NCBI GenBank assembly: GCA_013368315.1
Contig: JAACJM010000041.1
Span: 310,001 to 374,000, forward strand
Origin: Tetrapyrgos nigripes
Lineage: Eukaryota > Basidiomycota > Agaricomycetes > Agaricales > Campanellaceae
DNA: 64,000 nucleotides
Direction: 5' to 3'
The notes under the pieces are model-generated. The model made no database searches, was not told where the DNA came from, and worked only from the letters and a program-made list of their open reading frames with translations. The position numbers and the translations under genes are program-made. Shown one piece after another: positions 10,969 to 23,223 of this stretch (position 1 is its first letter; every line of letters begins with the position of its first letter).

Positions 10969-13583
10969 ATGAAGTCTTCATCGCTCTCAATGTTTCGAGC
11001 CTGTTTCTTAACCACTATCCTCGTCAGTGGTTTGGCGCGGTCGACGTCACTCTACACTGATCCAAAAGATGTACCGACGAAAGAATATGACTTCATCGTG
11101 GTTGGAGGTAAGTTTCGAGACAGATTTTCTGTTCGACTTTGGGCTGACTTGCTTTATCCTTCCAAGCCGGTACTGCAGGAAATGTCATTGCCACTAGACT
11201 AAGCGAAGATCCCACTAAAAGTGTCTTGGTAATTGAAGCTGGCATTGAGTGAGTAGTACATCCGTTTCCCGTCACATTCGTTCCTATTTTTCTATTTTTG
11301 TTTATCGTCGTATTTTCAGCGATACCGACGTCCTCTCCGTTCACGTCCCATTCCGAGGCTTTAACATTGAAGGAACCAGCGTTGACTGGAACTTCACCAC
11401 TGTCCCTCAAAAAGAGCTTAATAATCGGACGGTCCCCGTCCCAAGGGGATTTGTACTTGGAGGGAGCAGTAGCATCAGTACGTCGCATTCTTCTTGGACA
11501 ACGGAACAGACGAAATGAATTGGAGTATTCAAAGATCTGATGACATGGACCCGTGGCTCAAGAGACCTCTGGGATCACTATGCCAAGGTTGCGGGTGACT
11601 CGGGCTGGAGATGGGACGCGCTGGAGAAATACTGGGACAAGGCGAGTACATACCTGGGACTCAACAGAAGTACTACCGTAATAAATTGTCTTTCTCTAAC
11701 TACATTGTTCATAGATTTCTACACTCGTTCCACCCACCTCATATCCTGCCCTTCCACCTCCTCCTCGAAACGATCCCACTTTATCAAACGGAAACGGACC
11801 TGTCCTCGTCACTCGACCTAATTTCCCGTCCGAGCTTGATGACAAAGTGGTTAACGCGAGTATGCTTTTGCAACAGAACAATCCACACTCAAGATTCAAG
11901 TATACGTTGGATATGAATACAGGGGATAGTATTGGTTTCGGTGAGTATAAGCAAGCTCAGTACCATGACAGTAACCCCTAGCTAATCCATCAACGCAGGA
12001 TACAGCGAAGAAGCCACTGGACATGGGGAACGCAGCTCTTCGGCCACTGCGTATCTTCATCCAGCTTTGAACAGCAAGCGCCGTAATCTTGACGTCTTAA
12101 TTCAGACGAGGGCGATGAGGCTGCTACAATCTAAGAATACAGCGTTGAATTCGACGACTTCAAATGGTCATTCGAGTGTTCCTCATTTCAATCAGGTGGA
12201 GGTTGCTCAGAGCGTTGACGGTAAGTACTCCATTCCTTGGGTTAATATTGGAGCTTTCACTGAGCTGTCGTTTGCGTATCTGCAGGCCCTCGGTTTAAAT
12301 TCAGTGCGAGAAACGAAATTATCTTGAGTTCCGGAGCAATAGGTGAGCCTTATCTCCTCCAGTTCAGTGCCAACTCAGCGTTAAACTCTCGCAAGGAACC
12401 CCACAATTACTCCTCTTAAGCGGAGTGGGGCCCAAGCATGAACTGAAAGAGCTGGGAATTGACATTGTTGCGGATAGACCCGCTGTAGGTAAGTACTTAC
12501 ATCGACCTTCATGGAGAACAATCTCATCTCATATGTTCTCGCTCAGGCAAAAATCTACGCGATCATCCCATGCTCGTAACGATGTACAAAGTCAATTCCA
12601 ACCAAACTTTCGACGATCTGATGAGGGTTCCCGCTTTACAAGAACAAGTCCTCGAGCAATGGCAAAATAACAGGACTGGACTGTTTGCTAATACGCCAGC
12701 CAGCATGATAGGTATGTAAGCACTTGCCAATTCATGGACAAGGGGACTGAGATGCTTTCATCAGGTTTCATGAGGTTGCCGGAGGATCAATTGAAAGGGG
12801 TACAGGACTCAGCGTCTGGTCCTCATGCACCACATCTTGAAATGCTGTTCTTAGTGAGTATAACCATGCAAGTTGCTTGATAGATAGTAATCGACCTTTG
12901 TGATTTTAGGACGGCTTCTTACCTCTTTCTCAACCGGTACCTGCAAATGGCCATTTCATCACGATCCTCAACGCCCTCGTTGCGCCAAAATCTGGTGAGT
13001 GCCACTACAATGATTTGCCAACAAGGATATATTGTCGATAATCATTTCCTGTCTTTCCCCATTTCGATTATCAGTGGGCTCATTAACTCTCGCATCCGCT
13101 AACGGAGGAACCTTCACTCATCCCCTCATCAACTACAACATATACGCCGACCCCTTCGACATCCAAGCAATGCTTCAAGCAATTAATGACACCGAAACTT
13201 TCCTCTCTACGACACCTTGGACTCAAGATGACTTCATCATCTCAGTCGCTGGACGGAATTCTACCACGATCGGTACGAAGGAAGAGAAAGTAGCGTACAT
13301 GAGGGACAATACTGTCACTGTCTTCCATCCTATTGGGACGGCAAGAATGGGAAATAAAGAGGAGGATGTTACGGATTCGAGACTACTAGTACGAGGTCTG
13401 AAGGGTGTTCGGGTTGTTGATGCGAGTGTTTTTGTGAGTCCTGTTTTCTGGAGACAAATTTGAAGTAATTCTGATGTACATGTCCCTCAGCCTACCCTAC
13501 CAGAATGTCACCCTCAAGCAGTGGTGTATACTTTGGCAGAACGAGCGGCTGATATTATCAAAGAGGATCATGGGATGTTGTAA
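10969..13583 (+). CDS. GMC oxidoreductase (aryl-alcohol oxidase/glucose oxidase-like), secreted
   Basis: ATG 10969 opens a signal peptide (SMFRACFLTTILVSGLARS). The FAD-binding dinucleotide motif is split by an intron: YDFIVVG then AGTAGNVIATRLSE, followed by VLVIEAG. Later exons show PRGFVLGGSSSI, KNLRDHPM (near 12545), the signature HPIGTARMG (near 13327), and the C-terminal VVDASVF..PTLPECHPQA, carrying the usual active-site histidine, then AERAADIIKEDHGML and stop TAA 13581. GMC enzymes oxidise alcohols or sugars with FAD and usually release H2O2; in wood- and litter-decay fungi they support peroxidases. Substrate cannot be read from sequence. More than ten short introns are needed; the one at 11642-11714 appears to use a GC donor (AAG|GCGAGT). 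No frame break was found. Neighbours are a divergent P450 and a downstream MFS transporter. Confidence 0.87.
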
Positions 13584-14018
13584 ATTCGTACAGCATATCC
13601 TCCACCGTTTTACGTTCAGAATTTCAGACTGACGAGCGAGCACAGAGACAGAGATACTAAATATGTAGTTCCAGAAGGCTAAAGCTTTTAGACTCTTCGG
13701 CTGAGTTTAAATTTCGGGCGCTATAAGTTTAAATTTGGGCGTCAGACTGAGAACCTGTTTTCTGTTTTCTCTGCCTCCGACAACACTGAGCTTTGCTGGC
13801 ACCCTGACCGCATGTTCGAGAAGTCTAACGCTAAGAAAAGTTAGGGAACATCCATGAACCGAAAAACGTTTCAGAGGGCATGCTTCTAAACCTTCTATAC
13901 GGAAACGGAGAAACTCACACCATCCTCTCCTCGTATGCGTCCTTTACACGTCTCTGCGACTACGTCAGGCAATCCTTGTTGGCTAAACTTTGTGGACTAG
14001 TGCCATAGGATTGTATGC

Positions 14019-14219
14019 TCAACGACGGCCTGGTGCCATTGACCAATGACATAGCCCAGTGATACGCACACTCACACTGGGGCTGTACTTGAGCACACTT
14101 GTCGCCGCTACACCGATGCCGATGCATATCACGATACAAAGCAACATCGGTGTAGCGGCGACGAGGATGCCCAAGTACACCAGAGATGTGAAAAGGAGGA
14201 ACTTTGAAGGCAAAAGCAT
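14019..14219 (-). CDS. Possible small hydrophobic/secreted protein, doubtful
   Basis: This 66-codon frame begins with a signal-peptide-like MLLPSKFLLFTSLVYLGILV and contains two related hydrophobic segments ending in VAAT. A TATAAAAG motif lies about 155 bp upstream on the minus strand (near 14375), which would fit a short leader. Against it: the similarity of the two segments is largely imposed by the inverted repeat it overlaps, and no family is recognised. It could also be a chance frame over a structured RNA locus. Confidence 0.2.
   Translation of the reverse strand: MLLPSKFLLFTSLVYLGILVAATPMLLCIVICIGIGVAATSVLKYSPSVSVRITGLCHWSMAPGRR
14085..14178. repeat. Inverted repeat, 34-bp arms
   Basis: The inner 18 bp are perfect (14101-14118 against 14145-14162, 'gtcgccgctacaccgatg' and its complement). 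The match continues outward to 34-bp arms with about five mismatches, around a 26-nt loop. A transcript from either strand would fold into a strong hairpin. Confidence 0.8.
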
Positions 14220-15299
14220 GGCTGAGGTTCTGGTACGAAGATACAGATACTGAGATGAAAATTGGATAGATGATTGGACGAAGATTGGACAAAGAGGTGA
14301 AGGATTGAGGCACAGTCAAAAGGCGAGATGTGTGGATTTGGGGTTTTGACGAAAGTACAGAGAGGCCTGTAGCTTTTATACGTACAAGCAAGAACTTATG
14401 TAGATGTGCACGTTGTCTTGGAAGAACGACTTGGAAGAACGGCGTCAAACCTGAGGATTCAAGCTACTGCGGGCGAACGACGAGATCCTGTATATGGACT
14501 AATAGTCAGACTAAGTCAGAAATTTTGACGCAAAAAGGCTATTATAGTACGACGCGTACGCAGTAACGCATTGTTCCTTGGAGACCAAATCCGCAAGAGC
14601 CAGAATAAAGCCATTGATAGTCAGGCAAGCTGGCCTTCCGAAACCCAAGTACACATTTCTATTCCGTAGGTTACGGTGTAGGCGTACATAGGTGTGCGCA
14701 CGCAGCTGAGACTCTGAGTTGGAGGAGAGTACAGATAGTACTACGTAGACTGGACGTTGAAGAAAGTGCAACCGCAGACGCTTGAGTATGGGTGGAAGTA
14801 GGGGAACATTGAGGGCTAAGGTTACCGGAGTCCTGTCGCACAAGACAGCTGCAGTGACAGTAAGAGCGAAGGGTGTTTTCAAACTGCTGCGAGAAAGCTT
14901 CGGTGACGTGTCGGCCCGTCAGCGATCATACTTCGCCTAAGCAGCACGTGCAATGCGTGACTGCGTCAGACGCGCCGCGAACTGGACGCGCGTTCAGAGT
15001 TACGAGGCTTTTTTAAGGGACTTGTTCTTACGACGGCGGCTTTGCTGAGATTGCTATGCTATGTTCGTCCACCTCCTGCTATCTCACTGTCCTCATCAAG
15101 CCGATATGCCGCTTCCCCCTTTTGGGTCTGTTGGTCCACATAATACATTTTCCTCGTCTCTAGTCCTCTGCAACGAGCAGGGCCACATAGCATAGTGCCT
15201 TTGAGCCTCATTATATCATATATCTCGTGTCTGGCATAAAGCTCGTAAACATACAACAACAATATCTATAAAACTCTCGAACCGAGTCCATTGGCACTA

Positions 15300-18200
15300 C
15301 TAAGTACTATTGGTGGATATCCAGAAACTATGCAGCAGCGCGATAGTACATACTGTCGAGCAACATAAGAAGCCAATTGGATATCCTGAAGAGTCGATTT
15401 GCACGCTGAAGGACCATAGCTGCGTATGACATATTTAGGGGTAAAAAAACCTCAAAACAGACAGAAACTCACACAGCCGCCTAACATAGGCCCCAAAAAT
15501 CTCCCAAGACTTACGACGCTTTGAGCAAGACCATTTGCGAAGCCGAGGGATTCGGGTGAGCTTGCTAAAAATGGAAGGGTAGATAGGGAGTGCATGAGGA
15601 AACGCTCAGGCGAGAGAGCAAATAGGTAAGTAACACTTACTGTGATTCAGGAGGATAGAAATTGAAGTAAAAGTAAAAGTAGATCCACAGTATCGTATTC
15701 CTCTGCCATTTCGCATTTTGAGATCGGAGACTTAAGAATGCTACGTGTACTTACGTGCTTATCGTCAAAGCTACAGCAAAAATGAGTGAGCAGGCAGGCT
15801 CAGATTATCGAAGTGATTTTGATGGTGAACTCACCGACCATCAGAGGTCCGTTTCCAAGATGACCAGGACCTGCGAATAATATCCTGTACAATACCACAG
15901 TCAAATATGATATGATGTACAGGAATGTTCCAAGTCGTAGCATCGCTAGATGCGAGAGTGTGCCTTTTGGTGGTCTGCGTATCAGATGCAATTCAGCGTC
16001 ACTCAGGAGAATAAGGAGGCTAAGCTGAATACGCACACAAGATAGCTATGATTATCGAAGAGGAAAACAAATCAGACGCATCTTGCAGAGAGAAAACTAA
16101 TCAGACTTACGGATAAAGGAAGAACTGATAAAACATTTGAGCAACGCCCATTATTCCGACTGATCCGAAGTTAAGTACATGTCAGACTAGCCAGAAGAAA
16201 AGGCTCACTGAGCAGAGCAAAGTCAGCAGCACTAAGGCCTAATCCTCCACCGTCGTACTCACTAAAATATCATATAAACAGTAAGTGCACTGACGACATT
16301 AGACCACAAGCAGTAAACTCACGTTATCAAGTACGACAAGAAAACTTGATCATGAGTCGTAGTATGCAGAGCCAAAAGGCCATATTGCACGATGATCAAT
16401 AGAGGGATTTCTACCCACGCTTTATGAGATGTATCCTCATCTTCGAAAGGCGGTCTACCCTCGAGAATAGGGGTCAAATTCGGTCCCATTGTCGTGGACT
16501 CAGCATGTCCGTGAGTCATTGCATCGCTAACAGGCTCTTGTAATGACGAGATCTGTGTAGGAATGAATAGCGAAGAAAGAGAAGGCTGATGAGTGGGTAG
16601 ACGATGATAAGGAGTTCGGGAGGTTGAAGTTGAGGTCCTGCCACGAGAAGTCGAGTAAGCCCTTCCTCGTGTGGAAGATCTCCTTTCATTTTCTCTACCC
16701 CGTTGGATTGTGGAGTCGCCATCAGCGATAGCATACGAATGCGATTGGAGTAGAGAATCCAGATTGAGTATCTCTGAGTCTTCATGGCCAGTGTCGTCCG
16801 CAAGTTGAGAATCGGAATTGATCGCAGAAGCAACCCACAAGTCTGACATATCGTTGACAGCGTTTTCGTTGGCGAGAACGAGCCTTTCACCGAGGTTGAG
16901 GGCGGAAGTATCGGTAGGATTGGAGTACCACTCAGATCTCCCCGAGGCGCCAGTGAGTGTCTCGCGCCCACTCATTTGGGAAGTGCCAGTGAAGGTGCGG
17001 TACATAGCAATGCCAGTACCAGTACCAATGCCAGATAAAGGACGATAAGCGTTGGTTGGAAGAGAAGATGGGTGGAAGGCCGAGTCGCGAAGGCGCCTGG
17101 ATGATTTACGAGGGATTGCCCTTCGTAGGGATCCATGAGGAGTCAGAGGACGACTATTCAATAGAAGGGGTGTCAAAGAGGTAGGCAGCTCCTCCACGAA
17201 AGGTTGTGGGAACTTTTCCGTGGCTACATTGGAGTTGGTTTCTAGAGGCTGACCATCAGGGCCCAGAAAACAAGCGAGTAACGCTCCTGGAATACACGTG
17301 AATTGTGATGAAGCTACTAGATCCCGAAGGCTCTGAACTTACCGAAGAAAGGTATCAAAGATGCAACAACGCATGGCAAAAGATACGGTAATTTCATGAA
17401 CAATTCCACCTTTCCGAAAATCCGAGGCCACTTTTCAGCAGGCGATTCCACTAGAAGATTTCAGATCTGGGAGACAATTAGAGGAGAAAGACTTACATGA
17501 TCCACCGATAATAGGCCCCAAAATACCTCCAAATCCCCAGCAGAATCTGTTCTAAATTTGGGGAACCGCAGACCGTAAAAGTATCAATGATCACATACCC
17601 CAAGATAGCATACGCTCGCGCCTCGTTTCTCGCGTTTGTAATGAGAGGGACTGACCCCCTAGCCACCCCAACGGACCCAGCAAAAGCACCTTGAAGCGAA
17701 CGAATCATTATAGCTTGGGTTAGACTCGTCGAGATACCAAATAGTCCACAAGTGATAGCGCTGCCCAAGAGGGAGAGAACAAGGACGAAACGGCGACCAT
17801 ATGTATCTGCGATTGTGGCCTTCGTGTTATTATGACGATCAGTAAATATAACAGAGAGATCATTAACGAGAGAACGCACCCAGGCTAACGAGGTCAGAAA
17901 CTGAGCGATGAAGAAAACGGCGACTGATAGAGCTTAGATCTCTATGGCTTGGTTAAATGGGAATGGAGACATTTGCGTACCAAGGATCCCAGTCCAAAAG
18001 GCCACCTGTGGCTCCTGGTCGAAGGTTCCGAAACCTGATGACGTCAGTCCTACGAAGAAGCGAAAAAGTGGGAAGACAGGCGTACCTTTCACCATGAATA
18101 GCAGAAACGGCGTCGAGACATTGGATGAAAGAAATTCTCCTAGCATCATCTACACCTCGTCAATATGCGTTGCTGAAGCTGTCGGTAAGAACGTACTATG

Positions 18201-18388
18201 GACAGTACCGTCATTGAAAGGACAGGTAGTGAAGCGCTTGTAGTATCGTCCTCGCTCGCCAACAACGTCTGTATCAGTGGCGGGACCCCCATGTCTGCCG
18301 GAGAGGCATCATTTTCCACACGAGCGTTTGCTTGAGGTATGCGAAGAGAGGAACGGGATCGACTGGCATATCCGCCCATCCCAGACAT
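15300..18388 (-). CDS. MFS transporter, DHA1-like with long central loop
   Basis: The minus-strand start is proposed at 18388 (MSGMGGYASRSRSS). The motif A region ATIADTYGRRFVLVLSLLGS lies near 17820-17760, followed by LQGAFAGSVGVARG and motif C-like WGFGGILGPIIGGS near 17540. A long Ser/Arg-rich cytoplasmic loop (about 290 residues, 17190-16320, with RGRENERRSSTRGRAYST) separates the two halves. Hydrophobic segments resume near 15950 (LRLGTFLYIISYLTVVLYRIL), then GFANGLAQSVVSLGRFLGPMLGG near 15520, with stop at 15300. The layout matches fungal proton-coupled drug or metabolite exporters of the DHA1 group related to yeast YCR023C. Plasma or vacuolar membrane is expected; substrate unknown. 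The first helices (18250-17900) are split by several tiny introns and I could not fix their exact joints. It may export products of the neighbouring P450/GMC pair (inference). Confidence 0.8.
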
Positions 18389-19017
18389 TTGTTCGACGTT
18401 CAGAAAGAGAAGAAGGAAAGAGAAGAACGAGGATGAAAATAACCATCAGAGAGCTGCACTTTTGAATTGTGATAGTCTTGACTAGCTCGACTTCTGATAA
18501 GCTATTCCACAGCATGGCAAAATAAGCGCAAAACGATCCGCCTCGAGGGATTTTTGCTGCTCGGATTATGACCCATGGCAATACTCTAATAGCATCCTTT
18601 ATCTTTCAGGGCCGCTTCGTCATATGTACTTCCGAACCAAGGTGCTTGACAGTTCGCGCCAAAGATTGACGGAGTCATCGCGATGGTACGTAACTCCACG
18701 GTGATATCATTCTTCGCTGGAGAGCCTCAGGAGAGGCACTGTGCTAAACGGCGAAATTCACTCACTTCTCTGGTTAGCTTTAGGCGGACGAAGACAAGGA
18801 AAGCCAATTACAGACATCTCAGTACAAGAAGCATCACGAACCATAAATTTCTGCAATATACTGTTACATCAAAGATTCATAGCAAGATTCAATGAGTTTG
18901 ACTAGAGCAAACATTATTCCTGAGCATCATTTCAGACAAACAGACCTAGCAACTTGATTCGTTACTAGAAATGGTTACTATTTATCAGTAAGGTGCATTG
19001 CTGATTTGGGAAAGAAA
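18389..19017. other. Intergenic spacer
   Basis: It lies between the Argonaute 3' end and the start of the MFS gene, both minus. It should contain the MFS promoter. No gene, repeat or RNA feature was recognised. Confidence 0.4.
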
Positions 19018-22000
19018 TCATACCATAAAATACATTCGCTTCGCCATCGTACCGGCAACAGGCTTATAGCTATTCTTGTATGCTTCGAGATCTCCACCAG
19101 CTGCGCTTCCACTAGCTTGCGTCGCAGTATCCGAGAGATCGATACTTCCCTGCGGATTGAAGTGATTCTTTGCGCGACCACAGACAATATCAGCATCTAG
19201 AGATATATTAGATTGCCTTCCGGAGACATCCCTCCAAACCACTCACAATAAACGGGGGCGGGAATAGAGACAGAACGAGTCGACCGAGCATATACATGGC
19301 AGAGAGTATAACAAAGATCTTGGAGAGCATCGGCTCTGAAGCATAATGAGTATCAAAAGAAACTGAATGTAAGGAAAGGAAAGCTTACGAGAAGCGATTG
19401 TCCTGTTGGTTGGGTATATACGTGTGAGCCTTGGAGTGCGAGGGAAGGCATTTACTTACGTCGTGGAGAACCTAAAGCCTTCGTTATTAGAATGCCCATG
19501 TCATCAATAGGAATGAAGACTTACGCTATAATGAGAGGGGCGGTTGGTCCCGATAAGCCCTCCGTGCGACTAGATAGGACAGACCAACAAGTTAGCAATT
19601 AGCGAGGAGGTTGATAAGGTTCAGACCACGTACGTTAAGATAAAAGTCAAACATCACTGGGTCGGTAATCCCCGTATCGACTACTGTCCCGGCTGGCATG
19701 TTCCCGGTCCTGTCACCTTCTCCAGCGCGAGGTTGGAATCTGGAGGGTATAAAAAGACTGACGTTGAGTAATCAGTCAAGCACCTCCAGTTGAAACAAAC
19801 CTATAATGGTGCCTCTTGCCTACCACCACAAACGTGATGGCAACACTGATCTTCAAATCCGTGCACACCTCTGCGTACAAGTCAGAATAGGTGCCATGTT
19901 ACATTAAAAATACGTACGCCGAAGAACTGCGAGCTCTAGAAACGCGTTAGAAATGGGTATCAGTGATTAATAATTAATGACACGCCTCCAAACATACCTT
20001 GCTCCTTGACTTGCGCGAACTGCCCTTCGGAAACTCCATCTACAAGCCATGTCAGTGAAAGGATTTTCATACTCAGCCTCGGTCACATACCCCGGAAAAA
20101 GATGATACGCTTTGGAGCTGACTTGGTCGGAGGAACTTGCTCCTGAGACTGTCGATAGCCTCTGTAGTTCTCAATAATGTTCTGAAGCATCGATTAAAAT
20201 CAATAATAAATCATAAATACGATATCACAGCGTACCTTGACCATGGAGTAAAGATCCTCAATTATTTCCATTCTGCTCGTCTGCACTTTCGAAGTAGCTA
20301 TGTACTTGGATACCTCCGTATCAACATTACCGACTACAGCGGTGAACGAAGGCGCCGAACTCGAAGGCGGTGGATGCATTACGTCTGCGCCGAAAATGAT
20401 GGTTGGATTGTTCGGGTCAACGAGGATGGGCGCGGAGGATGCGTCGGGAACGACATTGATACCGCCGAGTTTGGGGTTAACCCTACAAAGGATTGTCAAA
20501 ACGGACCGGGGAAGATAACAAAAAAACTCACTTAAGGCAGACATTGGCCCAATATTGCATCTTCGCTCTCATACAGTTGTTGGACTTGAGGCATTGTGTC
20601 GCAACTCCCATCTTGGTCAATCTAGTTGAGAAAAACATCATATTTCGAATCCAAGGAAACTCACAACACAATCACCGAAGCTAGGAGTAGTAATGTGATT
20701 AGCAGGGATCATGAAGCGACTACCATCTGTGATGACTTACTGCTTGACAGCACGATAAATGTCAGTGTTGCCGTGCTCCGGAAGTATGACGACTAGCAAG
20801 TCGGGACCACCAACTCCCCGGTTCTTCTGGGCGCACGCTTTCCCAGCGCTCGTCAATTGCTAGATAGTGTCGGTAAGAATCAATAATCTGACTTGAAGTG
20901 AAGAAGACAGCACCACTCACTTTCGTGATATCACCCTGAGCATTGTGGTATTGAACAACTGGATCTCTTTCGTGTACAGTGACACCTACAGAAAGAATGA
21001 GTATCATGGGATTGACGAGGGCTTTAACCGGACTCACCAACGGAAGCACAAGCGTCCACGTAATCTTTGATCAATCCCTGTACCCTCTGCGAGGTCATCC
21101 TACGTTCGGACTCGTAAATTACAATAGCCCATCTGGCGATGTCGACGGGCTTGATGAACTTCTTGTCAGCCCTGAGGACAAGGGTAGTCAGTGTTTGATG
21201 ATCATCAAATGTAAGAATAATCTCGGACGGAGCTTACATGTTCCAAGAGCCAAATCTCGGTTGCTGAGTAGAAGAAAGTATTGGTCAGGATGAAGTATGC
21301 CTATAAAACAATCTGAGAACTTACCACCGTCACCCTATTAGCGTACTTGAGCTTCGGGGGGGCCAATACGCGTGCATCAACTTCGGGGAATGGTCCGGTG
21401 TTAATAGTAAGACGAAAACTGCGGATATACTCGGACTGGCCGTACGCCAACGTCTGGAGCGAAAGAGACATCAGCACAGCACAGCAAAGAGGTCTAGAAA
21501 GAGGACTTACCGCGAAGCCGGTGCGAATGCTACTCATCCTTTCAGCCGGAGCCTTCCTCGAAAACTCCACCATCTCCTTCGTCAACTCGGGTGGGATCTG
21601 CTTACGAGCAATTTGGCCGGGAACAACGGTGCATTTCTCAAACGGAATGGCTGAGCCTTTTGCAGTCTGCAATCCACCCCGCTCAACATCGTGGTTGAGA
21701 TGGAAAGGGAGAAAAGGACGTACTACAATACAGGCGACCTGGGGATATTGAAGGGGTCGGTTCTGTTGACTCTTGAAGTATTCCGCTACCGTCGTTTGTC
21801 CGCCTTCACGGAGCTGGAAGCGAAAGTTGTTTGCCCCAACATCTGATATCTTATCGACCACAACGATTCTGTTGCTCGGCGCGACAGAGACACGAACACC
21901 CTTGAGGAAGTGCTGCAAAGTCTGGCGTCGGCGCGGGTCAAGACCTTGTGGCCCGGGAGACAACATTTGCGGGTTGGCATTACTACCGAGTACGAAAAAG

Positions 22001-23223
22001 TCAAAGATAACTTGGATAAGTGGTCCAGGCTTGAAGAAAAGTCCGCTGGAGATGTCGACATTGACGAGGAGTTTGTTGAGGGTGGGGCGGACGGACTGAA
22101 AGTAGCCCCGAACGAGCTCGAAACCACGACCTATAGCCCTCTTCTCGCCGTCCATTGGGAAGAAAGAACGGACATTGAAAGGATGATTCATGATAGGGTC
22201 AGTGCGTATGATGACGTTAAGAGCCTATATGGAAGAACATGAGAGTGTGACTAAATGACCCATGACCAAACACTACATACCGTAATGGCAGTGAGCACTT
22301 GCTCGTCGTGAGATTGGAGACCATGGATAAACCGGTCCAGAACACTTCAACGAATATAAACCGGGGAGAAGTGAAGGATACGGAAGTCGACGTACGCTGT
22401 ATTGATCTCCGCGGCAAAGGTGATCTTGATCCTGTAAGTTGGCGGTGGACGATCTCTAGGATGCCCATTTGCTGGCAATACGACATCAAACTGAAGGAAG
22501 CAATAGTCAGCATACATTCTATCACAAAAGAGGTCGTAACACGCACCACTCTGGAATTACTACTTCCAAGATCTAGTTTCTGAGGCATGAATAGGTTTTT
22601 CTTTCCATCGTACGCGCCAGCAGGCGTAAAGACATCCGGTGCCGTATCATGCTGGAGCGTCTTGATGAGTTGGACATTAAAGCGTTGAGGATATGTTTTG
22701 TCGAGCGTAGCTGAAACACGCATGAGGGAGACGAAGGAATGAAGTAATAACCGAAAAAGCTCACCAACTATGGTTCAAAGTGAGTTATTGATGAGCTCAC
22801 AGAGTTACCAGTTACACTCACCGTCGTAATGGTAAATCATCAGGCCTTCTGGCATACGCATCTCTAATGCATTAACAATGGCTTTAGTCCTTGTTCCCCG
22901 CGTTCCATACCCAGGGCGTTTGACGCCTACTGAGTCCAGATGGGCTTCAGAACAGAAGTGAAGAAAAGCAGATTGTATATTGTAAGGCTACGACAGAACT
23001 ACAGTAAAGGAGAAAACGCACCAGGAAGTAAAGATGTAGAACCACCCTGCAAGACAGGTTGTCCTGCAGAAGGGCCACGACCTACCAGAACAGGGCCTTC
23101 TCGTGGAGCACCACCACCACCTCTCCCACCGCGTCCACCACGTCCACCACGTCCACCCCTATCACCACCTCTCTGAGGAGGTGTTCCACGAGAAGGTCCT
23201 CCCCTAGTAACTCTTGGCGGCAT
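19018..23223 (-). CDS. Argonaute (RNA silencing effector)
   Basis: Start ATG at 23223 (MPPRVTRGG), followed by an RGG/GRGG-rich N-terminus (23165-23105). An ArgoN region is near 22700-22560; a linker ([14 protein letters not shown].. [20 protein letters not shown]) is near 22190-22050; a PAZ region is near 21950-21720. A linker follows ([24 protein letters not shown], near 21640-21570). PIWI shows IFGADVMHP (first catalytic Asp, near 20390), [17 protein letters not shown] assembled across an intron (second Asp, 20105-20000), [29 protein letters not shown], and [17 protein letters not shown] with the catalytic His (near 19290). The protein ends AKRMYFMV at 19018, as Argonautes do. The residues I could check suggest slicer competence; the Glu finger was not verified. 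Role: guide-RNA-directed silencing of transposons and viruses. Many short introns, no frame break seen. Confidence 0.92.

Larger units (their letters stand above)
13584..15299. other. Intergenic region with hairpin and a doubtful small ORF
   Basis: Between the convergent GMC and MFS genes I find the inverted repeat at 14085-14178 and a 66-codon minus-strand frame across it (listed separately). GC-rich text around 14880-15010 has several CGCG steps. No other gene is recognisable. Confidence 0.4.
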
